DNA of 64,000 nt. Origin: Phymatolithon calcareum. Taxonomy: Eukaryota; Rhodophyta; Florideophyceae; Hapalidiales. The stretch covers positions 1,426,001 through 1,490,000 of the forward strand of contig OZ345384.1 of assembly GCA_977006965.1 (NCBI GenBank), in the 5' to 3' direction. Shown here piece by piece: positions 33,367 through 44,725 of this stretch. Within the stretch, counting starts at the first letter, position 1. Every line of letters starts with the position of its first letter. The notes beneath the pieces are model-generated. The model was not told the DNA's origin. It made no database searches and worked only from the letters and a program-made list of their open reading frames with translations. The position numbers were made by a program, and so were the translations under genes.

Positions 33367-33811
33367 TGGTGGAAGTGTTATTGCTTGGAGCTCTAGTCGA
33401 AAACACACTTCAATATCAAGTTATGATCTCCGTACACTTGTACACGTGTCAAGTCGAAAGTCAAAGTGTCTCAGAACTGTGAATCAAGAAAATTGGAAGA
33501 GACACGAGTCAAAGTATGATATGAGTATGATAATCATAGTCCCCTCACTCAGTAGATGATTCTTCATTTTTTCATGTTACACGTGTCAAATGATATTATG
33601 ACAAATTTGTGTAGGTTTAAAGTGTCTCCGTCGTCAATAATGATTTTTTGATCAAGTTGATTGAGTTATCGGGTCTATATAGTCTTGACCTGAGGTCCGC
33701 CAACTCAGTAAACCAAGGAACTCATTCTCACCTATCTCAGCTTCTACTCAACCATTTCACATCAACCAAACTTTTTCTTTCTCCCCATCAATTGCCTAAC
33801 CTTCTTCAACA
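33367..33811 (+). repeat. LTR-A, 3' LTR of E7
   Basis: The LTR is 445 bp; its first bases are TGGTGG in place of TGTTGG and its end is TCAACA. It has a TATATAG box near 33675. It is diverged from the 5' LTR 23631-24071 by many substitutions, consistent with age. Confidence 0.88.
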
Positions 33812-34889
33812 CCTTTCTCTTTCGGAGAATATAGATTGGAGCGGCACATATTGTCCATGCCAAGCTCGGGAATGGGTGCCTTGCAAGAAGCTAGCATAGG
33901 ACTTTATAATCCATTGCATATAAAGTCCTCTGCTGGCTGTTGCGGTTGTGGAGACTGGATTAACCGCTAGATTTGCAAATTGATCTCTGAATCCATTTTG
34001 CAAGGTACAACACATAACTGTCCACACTTAATTAGAAGTGGCCGCAGCAGTACTGCATATGACCGTGTCGCGCCGTGGGGGCCACAGAGATGGGTTTGCG
34101 GCCAGAGATGATTCTGGACTCGGGCCAAGCTGCTGCAGTTAACACACGTGTAAAAGGATGCCCTAAATCATGGCCGCAAAATTGGGCCGGGCAGACTCAG
34201 ATGCGCAGACGCAGTCCTGTGCCTTTGCCTTACACGGTCGCGCTGAGGACTGTAGGCAGGCGGCTACTGCGCTTTGTCTTCTACTTAAATATTCGTTAGC
34301 CTTGCCTTCCTGAATTCAGGAAAGGTAAATTAGTTCGTGCTATGGATTCCGTAACAGGCCATGTTTAAACTTTCAAAGTACTATGTGGGAGAACAGAGTG
34401 GCAAAAATCGGGGACCTCTAGCTTTTGAGGGCACCCAAAACTATTTGGAAAACAACATATCGTAAGTATTTTATTTATGGGCGGAATGAACATTGTCAAA
34501 AATAACTTTCGCGTGGCAGTGCGAGATTTCACTTTCATTTTCGGCTTGCTTGTTACTTGCTTACGGTTTGTTTCCGATGTGCATTCGGTTTGATATTAGA
34601 TGGTTTCGATCTGTTTCCGGTTTGCTTTCGGCTTGAAGGCAAGAAAAAGCGACACTCTGTTCGTCTACTCGGTCCCCAAATAGTCTTCTATAATGAAATC
34701 CTTCTTTTTACTTACTTCTATATTGTGACTAACCGCTGCTATTTTCAAGTGGATACTGCGCATATAAACGATTTTTCAGAATTAAACGGAGTATATATTC
34801 GAAGAGTGCACTTCGAGAGCTTTCGGTTCATGTGCCTTCCATATTTTTCCGCAGAGAAGAAGATATATCTCTTTGTAAAATCTACCAAG
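33812..34889. other. Low-copy DNA with two palindromes
   Basis: No gene recognised. At 33898-33929 an 11-bp perfect inverted repeat (AGGACTTTATA/TATAAAGTCCT) encloses a 10-nt loop, and 34307-34322 is a perfect 16-bp palindrome around GAATTC. From about 34535 to 34640 a degenerate, tandem-like run of 'ggtttgctttcggctt' words is seen. The 73-codon minus frame at 33806-34027 and the start of the plus frame at 34557 resemble nothing I know. Confidence 0.4.
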
Positions 34890-35402
34890 GACACGACAGG
34901 CCATAGCTTCGGCCTCTCGGGGAGTCGCCTACAGACGTGTCGAGAAGATAGGTACCTCGGGAAAGAAGGAGTTTCATGCATCCAACTGACTGAGAGAATT
35001 GATAAGTCGAAAACGTGTTGGGATATCTCAGACGTTTAAGAGTGTTCACAAACGTCGCCCATCCCGCAAGGTCATTTAGACTGTACAAATCTCTAGTCCA
35101 GTCAAGACGGGAATATGTTCCACACGTGACACCGTGGACCAGGAAAGTGGCTTCGGAAGTCAAGAAGGTAGAATCCATGTTCTGCGGGCAAATCCTAGGC
35201 AATCCAGGAAAGAGAAGCGTGGACAGGTGCAGGCAAATGTGCCGCATCCTCGAACTTAAGGGAAGAAGAGATGTGTTTGCGCGACGCTTCGTGCAGAGAC
35301 TGATAAGATGACTAGATTCACTAGTAGCACGAACAGGAACAGAGCTCGAGAACAAGGAGCACGAAGAAGCGAAGCGAGATATCATCCACGCGAATTGAAC
35401 AG
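34890..35402 (+). pseudogene. LINE reverse transcriptase C-terminal fragment
   Basis: Frame 35015-35311 reads LGYLRRLRVF, then RLYKSLVQSRREYVPHVTPW, then KKVESMFCGQILG, then CRILELKGRRDVFARRFVQ. This is the thumb and post-RT pattern of non-LTR retrotransposons (Y-K-S-L-V..EY, K-x-E-x2-Q/M, L-x-L-x3-RR-D). After a TGA it continues in the same frame to about 35396 as coding-like sequence. The catalytic palm is absent. 5' truncation is typical of LINE copies; no poly(A) tail or TSD was found, so the exact ends are unknown. Confidence 0.6.
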
Positions 35403-35411
35403 ATACCTGTA

Positions 35412-35795
35412 CAATGTTGCAAATGTGTGTCAGATAATGTGAGCATCAGGAACCAAAGAGCAAAGATCATCGAGGCGGCAGCAGAGGTGGAGAAGTCGAA
35501 AAAGCGACTTATCCCACCGTTGGATATTCCTCTACCATCACGCCTTCTCTACAACTCAAGACGGCACAGGTCACACACAATCAAGGATTCATTTCGCATG
35601 TTTCCACTGATGCGTACCACCATTCTCATTGAGTAGACTGGCCAATGTGGATATGAGGCTATTGAAGACGTCATCAACGGACTCTCGATGGACAGACTCT
35701 TAAAAGAAAAGAGCACATGGACTGAGCGAGCGCTCGACGAACTCCTGGCCATATTACAGGATATCAACAGCCCATGTACCTACAAGGCGGAGTAA
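35412..35795 (+). pseudogene. Unknown coding-like frame with one stop
   Basis: From 35427 the frame is open for 69 codons to a TAG at 35634-35636 and continues in the same frame for about 52 more codons to a TAA near 35795. The second half is helix-like (YEAIEDVINGL, ERALDELLAILQDI). It directly follows the LINE fragment and may be its 3' end in a shifted frame, or an unrelated gene remnant. No family recognised. Confidence 0.3.
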
Positions 35796-35914
35796 ACGCT
35801 CGCTGCAACTCTAATCCCCTCGCATGACACATGAACGTGGACGAATTTACTCCCTTCATGTCCCCCTAAGAAAAACCGAATCGTGGAACACCCACCATCG
35901 GAAACTCTTTCTCG

Positions 35915-36066
35915 GATAGAATCAAGCCAAATTTCCTTGGCTCACGGAAAGTTGCTCAGGCGTCAGCAGATGCGGTGGGAACGTTTAAATAAAAATCCAC
36001 CTTTCTTCTTCTTCTATGCCAAATCTTCCTCAGAATCCACAAAAAACCAGTGTTCTCTCTCACATT
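35915..36066 (+). repeat. Dispersed repeat R, copy A
   Basis: About 150 bp with high similarity (I estimate above 80 percent) to 50129-50285. Shared blocks are GATAGAATC, GGAAAGTTGC, AGCGTCAGCAGATGCG-like, TTTAAATAAAAATC, ACCTTTCTTCTTCTT and a closing 'ttctctct' block. More distant copies lie at 50659-50750 and, inverted, 54318-54420. It has no LTR ends, no coding capacity and no relation to the copia elements. It could be a SINE-like or MITE-like element or a duplicated promoter region. Confidence 0.55.
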
Positions 36067-38409
36067 CGGTGTTAAAAAGGGTAGCAATTGATTGGATCGA
36101 TTGGAAAATCAACGGCAATTTATTACAATCGATTTCAACTTGGGCCTGAATGAACGCGTCGATCTAATTTATTGAAGTTTATTTAAAAGCCTCACAGTCT
36201 TACGAATACACGGACAAGGCTTCCTCAGTAGCTACCTAATGTAGTCCGCTGAAAGCTAACGCTGTCATAGGCGGTGGGAAAAGCTCGGATCCTAGATGAT
36301 CCTCTCTCTTAACTGGAGTTCTCGGGGGCTTGCCGGGACCACCCCCTCCATTAGGCGTGGTGTCTTGTGAGATATCTACAGAGCTCGATCTAACGAGTGT
36401 GATATTCAGGATTCTTCAGTTTGCCGAAGACCAATTGACATCGATACATTGAGTCCGGAACGCATCCTAATTAATTTCTGCGCCAGCTCCGCGCAACCTC
36501 GAGCGAAGTGTAGCGCCAGGCTCCAAAAGCACATGACGCCACATGGGAGAGAAAACTCCAAGAGAGGAGAGAGAAGAAAAGAGTGGGAGAGACAAGACAA
36601 AAAGAGGAGGAAAGAAAGAAGTCAACAAAAACCCCAACTATATAGGGGACACCAGACAGAGTAAGCGTGTAGATCGACATCGGGCACTCCATGGGATTGG
36701 CGGGAACACAAGCGGGCGTGATACTCAGGCACGGGCCCGACGCTACGCCGTACTGGGCTTCGGAAGCTCAACGAACGCAACACGATCGTCCAGGTGATGA
36801 GGATAAGCGCGGTAGCCTTCCGGGAGCTCTAGCGGTCGCGTGGAACGCGCACGAGCGCGAGTAATCGGGAACGGAGACACCGAAGACTCTAGTCGGAAAG
36901 AGAGATAAGCTTGGTGATAGCCGAACGGACGACACTGCGCCTCTTACGACAAGACGAACAAAAGAAGGGAAGAAGGAAACGACGGGCAGGGACGGCGTCG
37001 TCTGCAGGCGGCGACAATGGGTTGGTCGTCAACCTTGGTACAGACGCAAGAAAAAGGAAAAAAGGGGCGCGCAGTGACCACTATGCTGGCTTGCAGAGTG
37101 AACCGATGCGGTCAAGAACGGGAAGAATTCTGACCCCGCGTGGTCGAAAGGCCGTGCAGCCGACGTTGAGCGTGCTACGAGCCGAGTATTCGAGCCGAAA
37201 TGGAAAGAACTCCCCACCTTATTTTACTCTGCAGAAGGAACAAACTACGTTATATACTACAACCAACGCAAAAGACAGCGATGCAGCGTATAGACAAACG
37301 AGAAGCACGTGCCCGTATGGCCCATTAGATCACATATTACGAGCAGCATGACTATCGCGATCCAAGTTGTGCGGCATACCGCGTTGGGACAGCGACATAA
37401 CAAGGGCGCGACACGAAGATTCCTCTGTTCAACCTTGTTGGCTTTGCAACGAGAAGATTTTCCCTGCTTGACATAGCTCCACGCACACGGATATTGACTT
37501 CCCTTCGCGGGCCAGTTCTAAGCAAGCGACCCAACCCTGTTTTGCTCTCCTGTTTTGTTCCCTTCCTCACCGCCACAAGATCTACTACATCGCGTTGAAT
37601 TCTTGATTTTCCGTCGGCACGAGACTATTGGTACACTATGCGGCATCATTGTTTTGGTGCTTCCTTCCCTCCTCAAGGCAGCTTCCTGTAGTTCTGGTCT
37701 CAGACAGTTTTATGGTACATAATACAATGAATCCTGACGCAAGTAGCCGGGGCGTCGACTATCGACGATCGGTACATCGATGAACATTGACCAAGTAAGT
37801 CTTCTGCTTGATTACAGTCTTCTAAAAACACTTGAATCACGGTCAAGAAGCCAGCGCCATGGAGGCCATTGGAGTCAAAGGTTTTAAAACCAGAGATTCA
37901 AATTTAACCCTGGTCTCGTGGATAGATGAATCATGAACTTAACAGTAGTATGCTGTGCAACTAATCCAGTGAGGGGATCCAACAAATGCTTATAAAAGGT
38001 AGTCTGTATGAGCCCCTCAAAGCAAAGAGGGGCCACGTCGTTTTAAATCAGTACTTTTCGTTGGTGCTTGGTCAGTGCGTTCTTGCTTCCTTATCTGTTG
38101 GAGACGGTTGATTTGCTTAAGTAGCCTATCATCAGGGAGTGTGCCAGTTGATATAGCATCTGTCGATCGAATATTAGACTAGTGAAAGTCGGTGTAGATG
38201 ATGACTATCATTGAACAATTAGTCATCGTTACTTTGTTACAGGAGCAGACACATTGCTGAGCAAATGGAAAGTTTCCAACTCATTTATTTTTGTCTCCGA
38301 TGGATGGGGAAAGTTTTCGCAGGTCATCTAAAAACTGCTGACGTTGAGTTTCGTTTTCTTGTTCTTTTCTATTCCTTCTCTCCTTCCTTCTTCTGTTCTT
38401 CTCCCTCCT
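36067..38409. other. Low-copy region with purine tract and TATA motifs
   Basis: No gene recognised in 2.3 kb; the open frames at 36449-36797 and 36911-37351 are low-complexity or lysine/arginine-rich and unconvincing. On the minus strand a CTATATAG box (36638-36645) is followed by an ~85-bp pyrimidine tract (plus-strand purines 36545-36631), as in a promoter and 5' leader. TATAAAAGG at 37991-37999 is a good TATA box on the plus strand with no gene behind it. A short GCCCCTC/GAGGGGC hairpin lies at about 38012-38033. Confidence 0.3.
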
Positions 38410-38937
38410 TTATGCAATTTGTTTCTGATGAAGTGGAGCACAAGTTGTAACATGCTCCTCCTCGTCCATCTTGTACGTAGACTTGAACGAAGGATAAAAT
38501 CGAGTATTGGGAATAACAGGAGATTTGCATAAGCAGCACACATGTATTTCATCGTCGGGAACAGCACGAGCAGTAATCCGATCAAAGCAAACTGTGTGGA
38601 ACACGTGCCCGCAAAACAGTTTTACGACGTTTCCTTGCAGAATATCAAGACACACTACACATTCTTTTGGGAACGGTATCTAGACTTCGCCACTCGAGGC
38701 CGTCGAGAACCGTGGAACGCCGAGGGATGAACGACGAGTTTCAGGACGGGGTACATTTAGAGTAGACTTCTGAACGAGATTTAGAAGCGTCAACTCAATT
38801 TTGTCCTTCTGCTTCCGAATCCGGCCATAGCCGATACCTAAAACGGGCTTGATTCCACCACACCGAGCCAGGCGGCGAACAAGTTGTGCAGAGATTCTTC
38901 CACGGTGACTGCGATCATGCGGGGGAGGTGCAATGGC
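38410..38937 (-). pseudogene. Histone H4-like segment followed by RING-H2 finger
   Basis: One minus-strand frame, open from 38937, is broken by a single TAG (38680-38682) and ends at 38410. The first part (85 codons) contains RRLARCGGIK (38848-38877). Aligned without gaps to H4's ITKPAI-RRLARRGGVK and the next 11 residues it keeps 12 of 27 positions, including the RRLAR, GG-x-K, G, Y and R landmarks of helix 1-loop 1-helix 2; homology then fades. The second part is a full RING-H2: CVVC, X12, CGHVFH, X2, C, X16, CCLC, all eight zinc ligands present, then an acidic tail. RING-H2 domains are typically E3 ubiquitin ligases. No in-frame ATG precedes the H4-like part; a TATATAAA box at about 38986-38993 and an ATG one frame off lie upstream. 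It may be a decayed gene, or exons of a spliced gene. The H4 similarity could be partial or coincidental; the RING is secure. Confidence 0.5.
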
Positions 38938-38940
38938 TCA

Positions 38941-39499
38941 ACAGTGATTTCATTGCTATCTAACAGCGGATCTTTCTCTACATTATTTTATATACTGTTA
39001 TCCTTTTTTGTTCTTCAGAACATTCCAACCGACAGAATTTAAGCGCCACTTTATTTTGACCGCAATGTGAATTTATTAATATAATTTAGGTACTGAATGC
39101 ATGTTTCATGGGCCTTCTGAGCAGAGAAAGAGCGTCTTCAATACGACCGGTAAATGAATTTAGGTATTGCATTTATGTATTGTGTGCTTTTTGATGAGAC
39201 TTAGGGCGGTGGTAATACGAACATGAATTGAATTTACAAACTAAATTGATGTTTTCTGCGCTACTGACTGTGGATTACTTAAGAGAGCCGTCGAATTGCC
39301 TCTTCTGACATCTGCAATGTTCTCTCTTCGGGACTTTGACCCCAGAGAAGCAAATACGCAATATTCTCTCTCTGGGGCTTTGACCCCAGAGAAGGGACAG
39401 AACAAACCAAGGGAGATAATGAAAGGGAATGATGCGATGAAGCACTGTGCTAACTTAAAAAGCTTTGGATATGCCATCTATCCAAAGCTGAATATCAAA
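38941..39499. other. Hairpin-rich non-coding stretch
   Basis: No gene. A 31-bp unit occurs twice, at 39320-39350 and 39364-39394; each copy folds on itself (arms CTCTGGGG and CCCCAGAG around TTTGA-like loops, the first copy imperfect). At 39461-39489 an 11-bp perfect stem AGCTTTGGATA/TATCCAAAGCT encloses 7 nt. This last hairpin ends about 10 bp before the truncated copia E9 begins. Confidence 0.5.
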
Positions 39500-41205
39500 T
39501 GCTGACGCACCTTCTGAGTTAGTCGCGAAACCCATACTTCGTCGATCCACCCGTGTCTCAAAGGCACCAAGTGATTTCTGAAATACTGGCCCGCATACAG
39601 CCATGTTAGTTCTCGAATCCCCCAACTTTTCAACTGAAACTGCTTTGTCTTCTCAAGAAGTTCCGCAGACTGACAGAAGCGCCACGTCGAAAGACGACAT
39701 TGACTATTGGTTCCTTGCGATTGAGAAAGAACACTCATCTCTCATGCGCAAGAAGACTTGGACATTAGTACCTCGCCAATCCGGTATGAACGTTCTCCCA
39801 TGCAAATACGTGTTCAAAGTCAAAGACACTGGCCCGAAAGCTCGCATTGTCGCGAAAGGGTTCCGACAGTTGCACGGAGTGGATTACGGCGAAACATATG
39901 CCTCGGTTGTGAAGTTCACATCAATTCGGATTCGTCTCGCTACGGTGGCAGTTCATGATCTCGAACTTGTCCAAATGGATGTCGTCACTGCATTCTTGCA
40001 CGGAGACTTGGATGAAGATATCTACATGGAGGTTCCGGCTGGATTTCGCGATCCAAAGCGTCCTGACCTCGTATGTAACATGTTGAAGGCACTCTACGAG
40101 ATAAAACAAGCTCCCCGACAATGGCATGCTAAGATTGATGATTTCTTAATCAATGAACTCGGATTTACAAGCAGTCCGAATGACCCGTGTCTTTATGTTT
40201 GGCACACATCCAAGAGCATTATGATCATTGTATTGTACGTCGATGACTTGCTCATTGCTGGCAACGATAATGTTGCCATTGCTTGGATGAAGGGGGAGCT
40301 TAATCGGCGATTCGAGATGAAGTATCTTGGAAACGCAAGCGTATTCCTCGGATTGGAGATCCGTCGGGATCGTGATCTCCGAATATTACACCTGTCGCAG
40401 AGGTCGTACGCAGAAACCGTTTTGAAGCGGTTTAACTTGGAAAATTAGAAACCGGTACCAACGCCGATGGAGCCTTACAAGAAAACCAGTACCGTGCATG
40501 AACTCGACATCACAGATTCTGTTTCATCTGAGGCTCCGTATCGACCTGCAATTGGAAGCGTCATGTATCTGATGGTTGGAAGTCGGCCGGATATCTCGGA
40601 TGCTCTCGGAAAACTCTCCTCTTTTTGCGAGAATCCACTTTAAATCCATTGGATGGCTGTTAAGCGTGTTTTACGGTACATTGCCGGAACTCGTGATCAT
40701 GGGATTCTATTCGGCAAAGACAGAAGTTTGACTCCAGTGGGCTATAGCCACTCCGACTGGGCAGGCTGTCAAGAAACTCGCAAGTCGACAAGTGGATACG
40801 TCTTCATGCTTGCAGGGGGAGCAATTAGCTGGCGATCCAAGAAGCAAACCATTGTCACGACATCGTCATGTGAGGCTGAATACATTGCTGCATGTGCCGC
40901 CCCGAAAGAAGCAGTCTGGCTTTCGCGATTGATTTCCGACATACTTGGTTTCAACAAGCCACCTCGCATGCTCGAATTCTCGGACAACCAAGGCGCAATA
41001 TCATGCACGCAGAACGAGGCAATTACCCAACGAAACAAACATATTGATATTCAATATCACTATGTTCCCGAGGCTGTGGCAACCGAGAAAGTGGAAATCA
41101 AGTACTGACGGAGTTCATGGTCGCTGATGCACTTACGAAACCCCTAAGTCGAATCAAGGTATCCGAGTTCGCGAAAAAGTTGGGGTTGCATCCTGCACGT
41201 TCGTA
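39500..41205 (+). pseudogene. E9 RT-RNase H, few lesions
   Basis: TGG-to-TGA interrupts the linker (SDFWN segment, near 39577). RT is then open for 281 codons (39603-40448) with GLKQAPRQW changed to EIKQAPRQW and Y-V-D-D intact near 40236. TAG at 40446-40448, TAA near 40641 and a small frame-shifting change near 41106 break the RNase H part, which otherwise keeps SDWAGC, CEAEYIAA and the ADALTKPLSR end. Confidence 0.88.
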
Positions 41206-41227
41206 AGCTTCTTCGATCTAGGGAGAG

Positions 41228-41663
41228 TGTTGGAAATGTTGCTGCTTGGAGCTCTTGTCGCAGTACATATTTTCCTATGTCGTAAGTCCCTAACCGTTTC
41301 TCATACGTTATGATAGAATCAATCCATGTTTTTTCATCTTTACTGACAATGTAGCAGTTCAATCAATTTCTTGATTGATCTTGTCATTTTCAGTAATTCA
41401 ATCATTTTGTTGATTGAATCAATCACAGTCGACATTTCAATCTTGTAGTTGATTGATTCAATCACAGTTAGTAGTGCAATGAGCATCAGAAGTCTTATCA
41501 TACCTCAATCTGAGGCCTATATAAGACCCGGATCTGATGCCCCGACTCAATAAACCAAGGAACATCTCACAACCAACCCAACCATCTCAACCATCTCAAC
41601 CATCTCAACCATCTCAACCATCTCAACCACCTCAACCATCAACAGCCAAACCTCCATGCAACA
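41228..41663 (+). repeat. LTR-C, 3' LTR of E9
   Basis: The LTR is 436 bp, TGTTGG to GCAACA. U3 is rich in inverted ATTGATT/AATCAAT words. TATATAAG lies near 41518 and AATAAACCAAGGAAC near 41550. U5 consists largely of a 9-bp tandem repeat (CAACCATCT, about 7 units, 41575-41640). It lacks the CACGTG blocks of LTR-A and B. Confidence 0.88.
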
Positions 41664-44259
41664 TTGCTAGCCTCCAGCTTTGGCATGAACTTCTCGCTCA
41701 TGTCCATCCCTCTGGTATCTCTGATATGGTACGTCATGGGGTGGTCAAAGGTTTGAACCTAGATCCCAATCCAATCTCAGAACATCCATGCAAAGGCTGT
41801 CTTGCCGGCAAAGGTCATCGCGCTCGTATCCCAAAGTCTAGTATTACTCGTTCTGAAGCCGTTCTCGATCTCGTACATTCCGACGTCTTTGGTCCTATCG
41901 ACATTCCATCACATGGAGGCTCTCGATACTTCATCACATTCATAGATGATCAATCCAAATGGACAACGGTATACACCATGCGACGGAAGTTGGAGAGCTT
42001 TGAGTGTTTTCGAAAGTTCCACAAGTATGCTGAAACCCCTACTGGGAGAAAGCTTAAGCATTTGAACGTTCAGGACTTCTCGCTCAAGGCTATTAGGACC
42101 GATAAGGGAGGCTAGTACCTTTCCAACGAGTTCAAGGCATATTTGGCACAACACGGTATACATCAGCAAATCACAGTAGCATATACTCCACAACAGAATG
42201 GGGTGGCTGAGCGCATGAACCGCACGCTTCTCAACTTGGTGCGCTCGAAGCTTCATCACAGAGGCATCGAGAAGAAGTTCTGCGCTGAAGCACTTGCTAC
42301 TGCTGTGTATGTTCGCAATCGAGTTACGTCACGAGGACTTCCTTCAAACACGACCCCCTATCAAATATGGATGGGTGCCGCTCCAGACTTGGGACACTTA
42401 CGTGTATTTGGCATAAAGTGTTGGTACGTGATTCCGAAAAAGAAGGTTAAGAAACTCGACTCTCGAACTCGTGAAGCCATTATGCTGGGATATGCGACTT
42501 CGTCCAAAGGATATAAGCTGTGGGATCTAAGCTCCAAGAAGGTGATTGTGTCAAGGGATATGACGTTCGACGAATCGGATTGCGGATTAGGTGAGGCTGA
42601 AACGGATGTATCCACTGACATTCCAGACGACGGAGTCGTCCAAGCATGTGAGGATACGCTTGAAGCTAATGACACTTCGGAGGAAAACAACAAGAACCTC
42701 GACGTGACTAACGAAGAAGAGCAGCAGGCGGACGATGCAGAACAACCAACAGCACCATCGGCATCTGAAGTAACTACACCGATGATCGTCAAACCCATTC
42801 TGCGCAGGTCAGCTCGGGTCTCAAAACCACCCACTGACTTCTGGAGAGCTCCCCCGCGCACTGCAATGCTTACTTTCGAATCTGTCAATCTCGCAATCGG
42901 AATCCGGTTTTTCTTCTCATCAAATACCTCAGACCTTTAAGGAAGCGACTTCAAATCATAATGTCGACTTCTGGTCAAAGGCCATTGAGAAAGAACATTC
43001 TTCACTCGTCCATAACAATACCTGGAAACTGGTTCCGCGCAACTCCGACATGAACGTGCTACCGTGCAAGTATGTCTTCAAGGTCAAGGATACAGGCCCA
43101 AAAGTCCGAATTGTGGCAAAAGGGTTCCGACAGGTGCATGGGGTGGACTACGGTGAAGCGTATGCCCCAGTGGTGAAATTCACCTCGATTCGTATCCTAC
43201 TTGCAACGGTTGCTGTCCATGATCTGGAACTCCACCAAATGGATGTTGTGACAGCGTTCCTGCATGGTGACCTTGACGAAGACATCTACATGGAAGTTCC
43301 GGCCGGATTTCGAGATCCCAAGCGTCCCAACCTTGTTTGCAAGCACTTGAAGGCACTATACGGTCTGATGCAAGCTCGGCGGCAATGGCATGCCAAGAGC
43401 GACAAGTTCCTCATCGACGAGCTCGGCTTCTCAAGCAGTCCCAACGATCCTTGTCTGTACGTCCGGCACAAGTCAAACAGTCTCATGATCATCGCCCTGT
43501 ATGTGGATGACTTACTGATTGCTGGAAACGACACCTCTGCCATTTCGTGGATCAAGGGGGAGCTGAACAAGCGGTTTGAGATGAAGGACCTTGATGAAGC
43601 AAGTGCATGCCCTGGGCTTGAGATTCGCCGGCACTCGCCCAGACATCTCGGACTCGGTCGGCAAGCTTTCTTCGTTTTGCGAGAAACCCTTAAAGCGTCA
43701 CTGGATGGGTGTTAAGCGCGTTCTTCGGTACATTGCAGGTACTCGAGACTATGGGATTCTGTTCGGTGCAAGTGGGAGCTTGGTGCCAATCGGGTACAGA
43801 GAAGCGGATTGGGTAGGTTGTCCTGAGACAAGGCGATCAACAAGTGGCTATGTTGTCCTTCTTGCAGGGGGAGCCATAAGCTGGCGTTCGAAGTAACAAA
43901 CTATCGTCGCCACGTCATGTGAAGCAGAGTACATCGCTTCCTGTGCCGCCGCCAAGGAAGCTGTTTGGCTGTCAAGACTTATCGCAGATATCCATGGTCT
44001 CCAGAAGCCCACTCTCATGACTTTGTATACCAGCAGTCAGAGTGCAATCTCAACCGGGAGGAACGCTGCCATCACTCAACACAACAAGCATATTGACATC
44101 CAATATCACTACTTTCGTGATGTTGTTGCAACAGGAAAGATCTCGATTAAGTACTGCAATACTGAGTCCATGGTTTCTGATGCACTTACCAAGCCACTCG
44201 ATCGAATCAAGACAGCCAAGTTCGCTCAAGAGATGGGAGTATACAAGCAAATGGCGTAG
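41664..44259 (+). pseudogene. E10 integrase-RT-RNase H, multiply broken
   Basis: The HHCC and first integrase Asp are present. TAG at 42113-42115 replaces the Glu of GGEY after the second catalytic Asp. The next stretch, 42143-42940, is open through the third catalytic Glu (GVAERMNRT) to the +1 frameshift shared with E7 (near 42898). RT 43050-43630 is open with Y-V-D-D. An internal deletion near 43632 fuses LEIRR to the TRPDISD segment, removing about 80 codons. TAA at 43894-43896 and a small deletion near 43916 follow. The C-terminus ends YKQMA at 44259. Confidence 0.88.
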
Positions 44260-44280
44260 TGTCTCTCGATCAAGGGGGAG

Positions 44281-44725
44281 TAGTGGAAGTGTGATTTCTT
44301 GGAGCTCTAGTCGAAAACACACTTCAATATCAAGGTATGATCTCGGTACAAGTATACACGTGTCAAGTCGAAAGTCAAAGTGTCTCAGAACTTTGAATCA
44401 AGAAGATTGGAAGTGACACGTGTCAAAGTATGATAAGAGTATGATAATCATACTCCCCTCACTCAGTAGATAATTTTTGATTTTTTCATGTTACACGTGT
44501 CATATGATATTATAACAAATTTGTTTAGGGTTAGAGTGTCTCCGTCGTCAATTCGGGTTTTGATCAAGTTTGGTTGAGTTCTCAGGTCTATATAGTCTTG
44601 ATCTGAGGTCCGCCAAGTCAATAAAGCAAGGAACTCATTCTCACCTAACTCCACTTCTTGTCAACCAATCTTCACCAACCAAACTTTTCCATTCTCCTCA
44701 TCCATTCCCTAACCTTCCACCAACA
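44281..44725 (+). repeat. LTR-A, 3' LTR of E10
   Basis: The LTR is 445 bp; it begins TAGTGG instead of TGTTGG, directly after the polypurine aagggggag (44272-44280), and ends CCAACA. TATATAG lies near 44590 and AATAAAG near 44621. Loss of the terminal TG would impair integration of any cDNA. Confidence 0.88.

Larger units (their letters stand above)
23631..33811 (+). mobile_element. E7: old copia element split by E8
   Basis: E7 comprises 23631-27042 and 32603-33811: 5' LTR 23631-24071, PBS 24072-24085, gag, protease, part of integrase, RT, RNase H and 3' LTR 33367-33811. E8 sits inside the RT-RNase H connection with TSD GGAGT. The flanks of the two E7 LTRs (AGTAC and CCTTT) do not match, so its outer ends are not an intact insertion site. 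It is clearly older than E8: LTRs are diverged and the coding part has many lesions. Confidence 0.9.
39500..41663 (+). mobile_element. E9: 3' half of a copia element with LTR-C
   Basis: E9 is truncated on the left in the integrase-RT linker (VAKPILRRSTRVSKAP) and complete on the right through RT, RNase H, purine-rich agggagag and the LTR-C 3' LTR. It belongs to a subfamily distinct from E1-E8 (for example FSDNQGAIS in RNase H). It abuts the internal part of E10 at 41664, so E9 probably inserted into E10's integrase region. Confidence 0.85.
41664..44725 (+). mobile_element. E10: 5'-truncated copia element
   Basis: E10 starts at the LTR-C boundary inside the HHCC region of integrase and runs through integrase, RT and RNase H to an LTR-A 3' LTR (44281-44725). 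It shares the linker frameshift with E7. Its right flank is minus-strand gag of E11, which it probably interrupted. Confidence 0.87.

Noticed and set aside
34557-35039. 160-codon plus frame as a gene
   Set aside because: Its first part is a degenerate repeat run and its end overlaps the LINE fragment in a different frame; no family recognised.
36449-37351. Arginine/lysine-rich frames as host genes
   Set aside because: Low-complexity composition over a purine tract and overlapping frames on both strands; no domain or start context supports them.
41664-41680. TSD linking E9's LTR-C to E10
   Set aside because: E9 is truncated on the left, so no second copy of the flank exists to compare; insertion of E9 into E10 remains inference.
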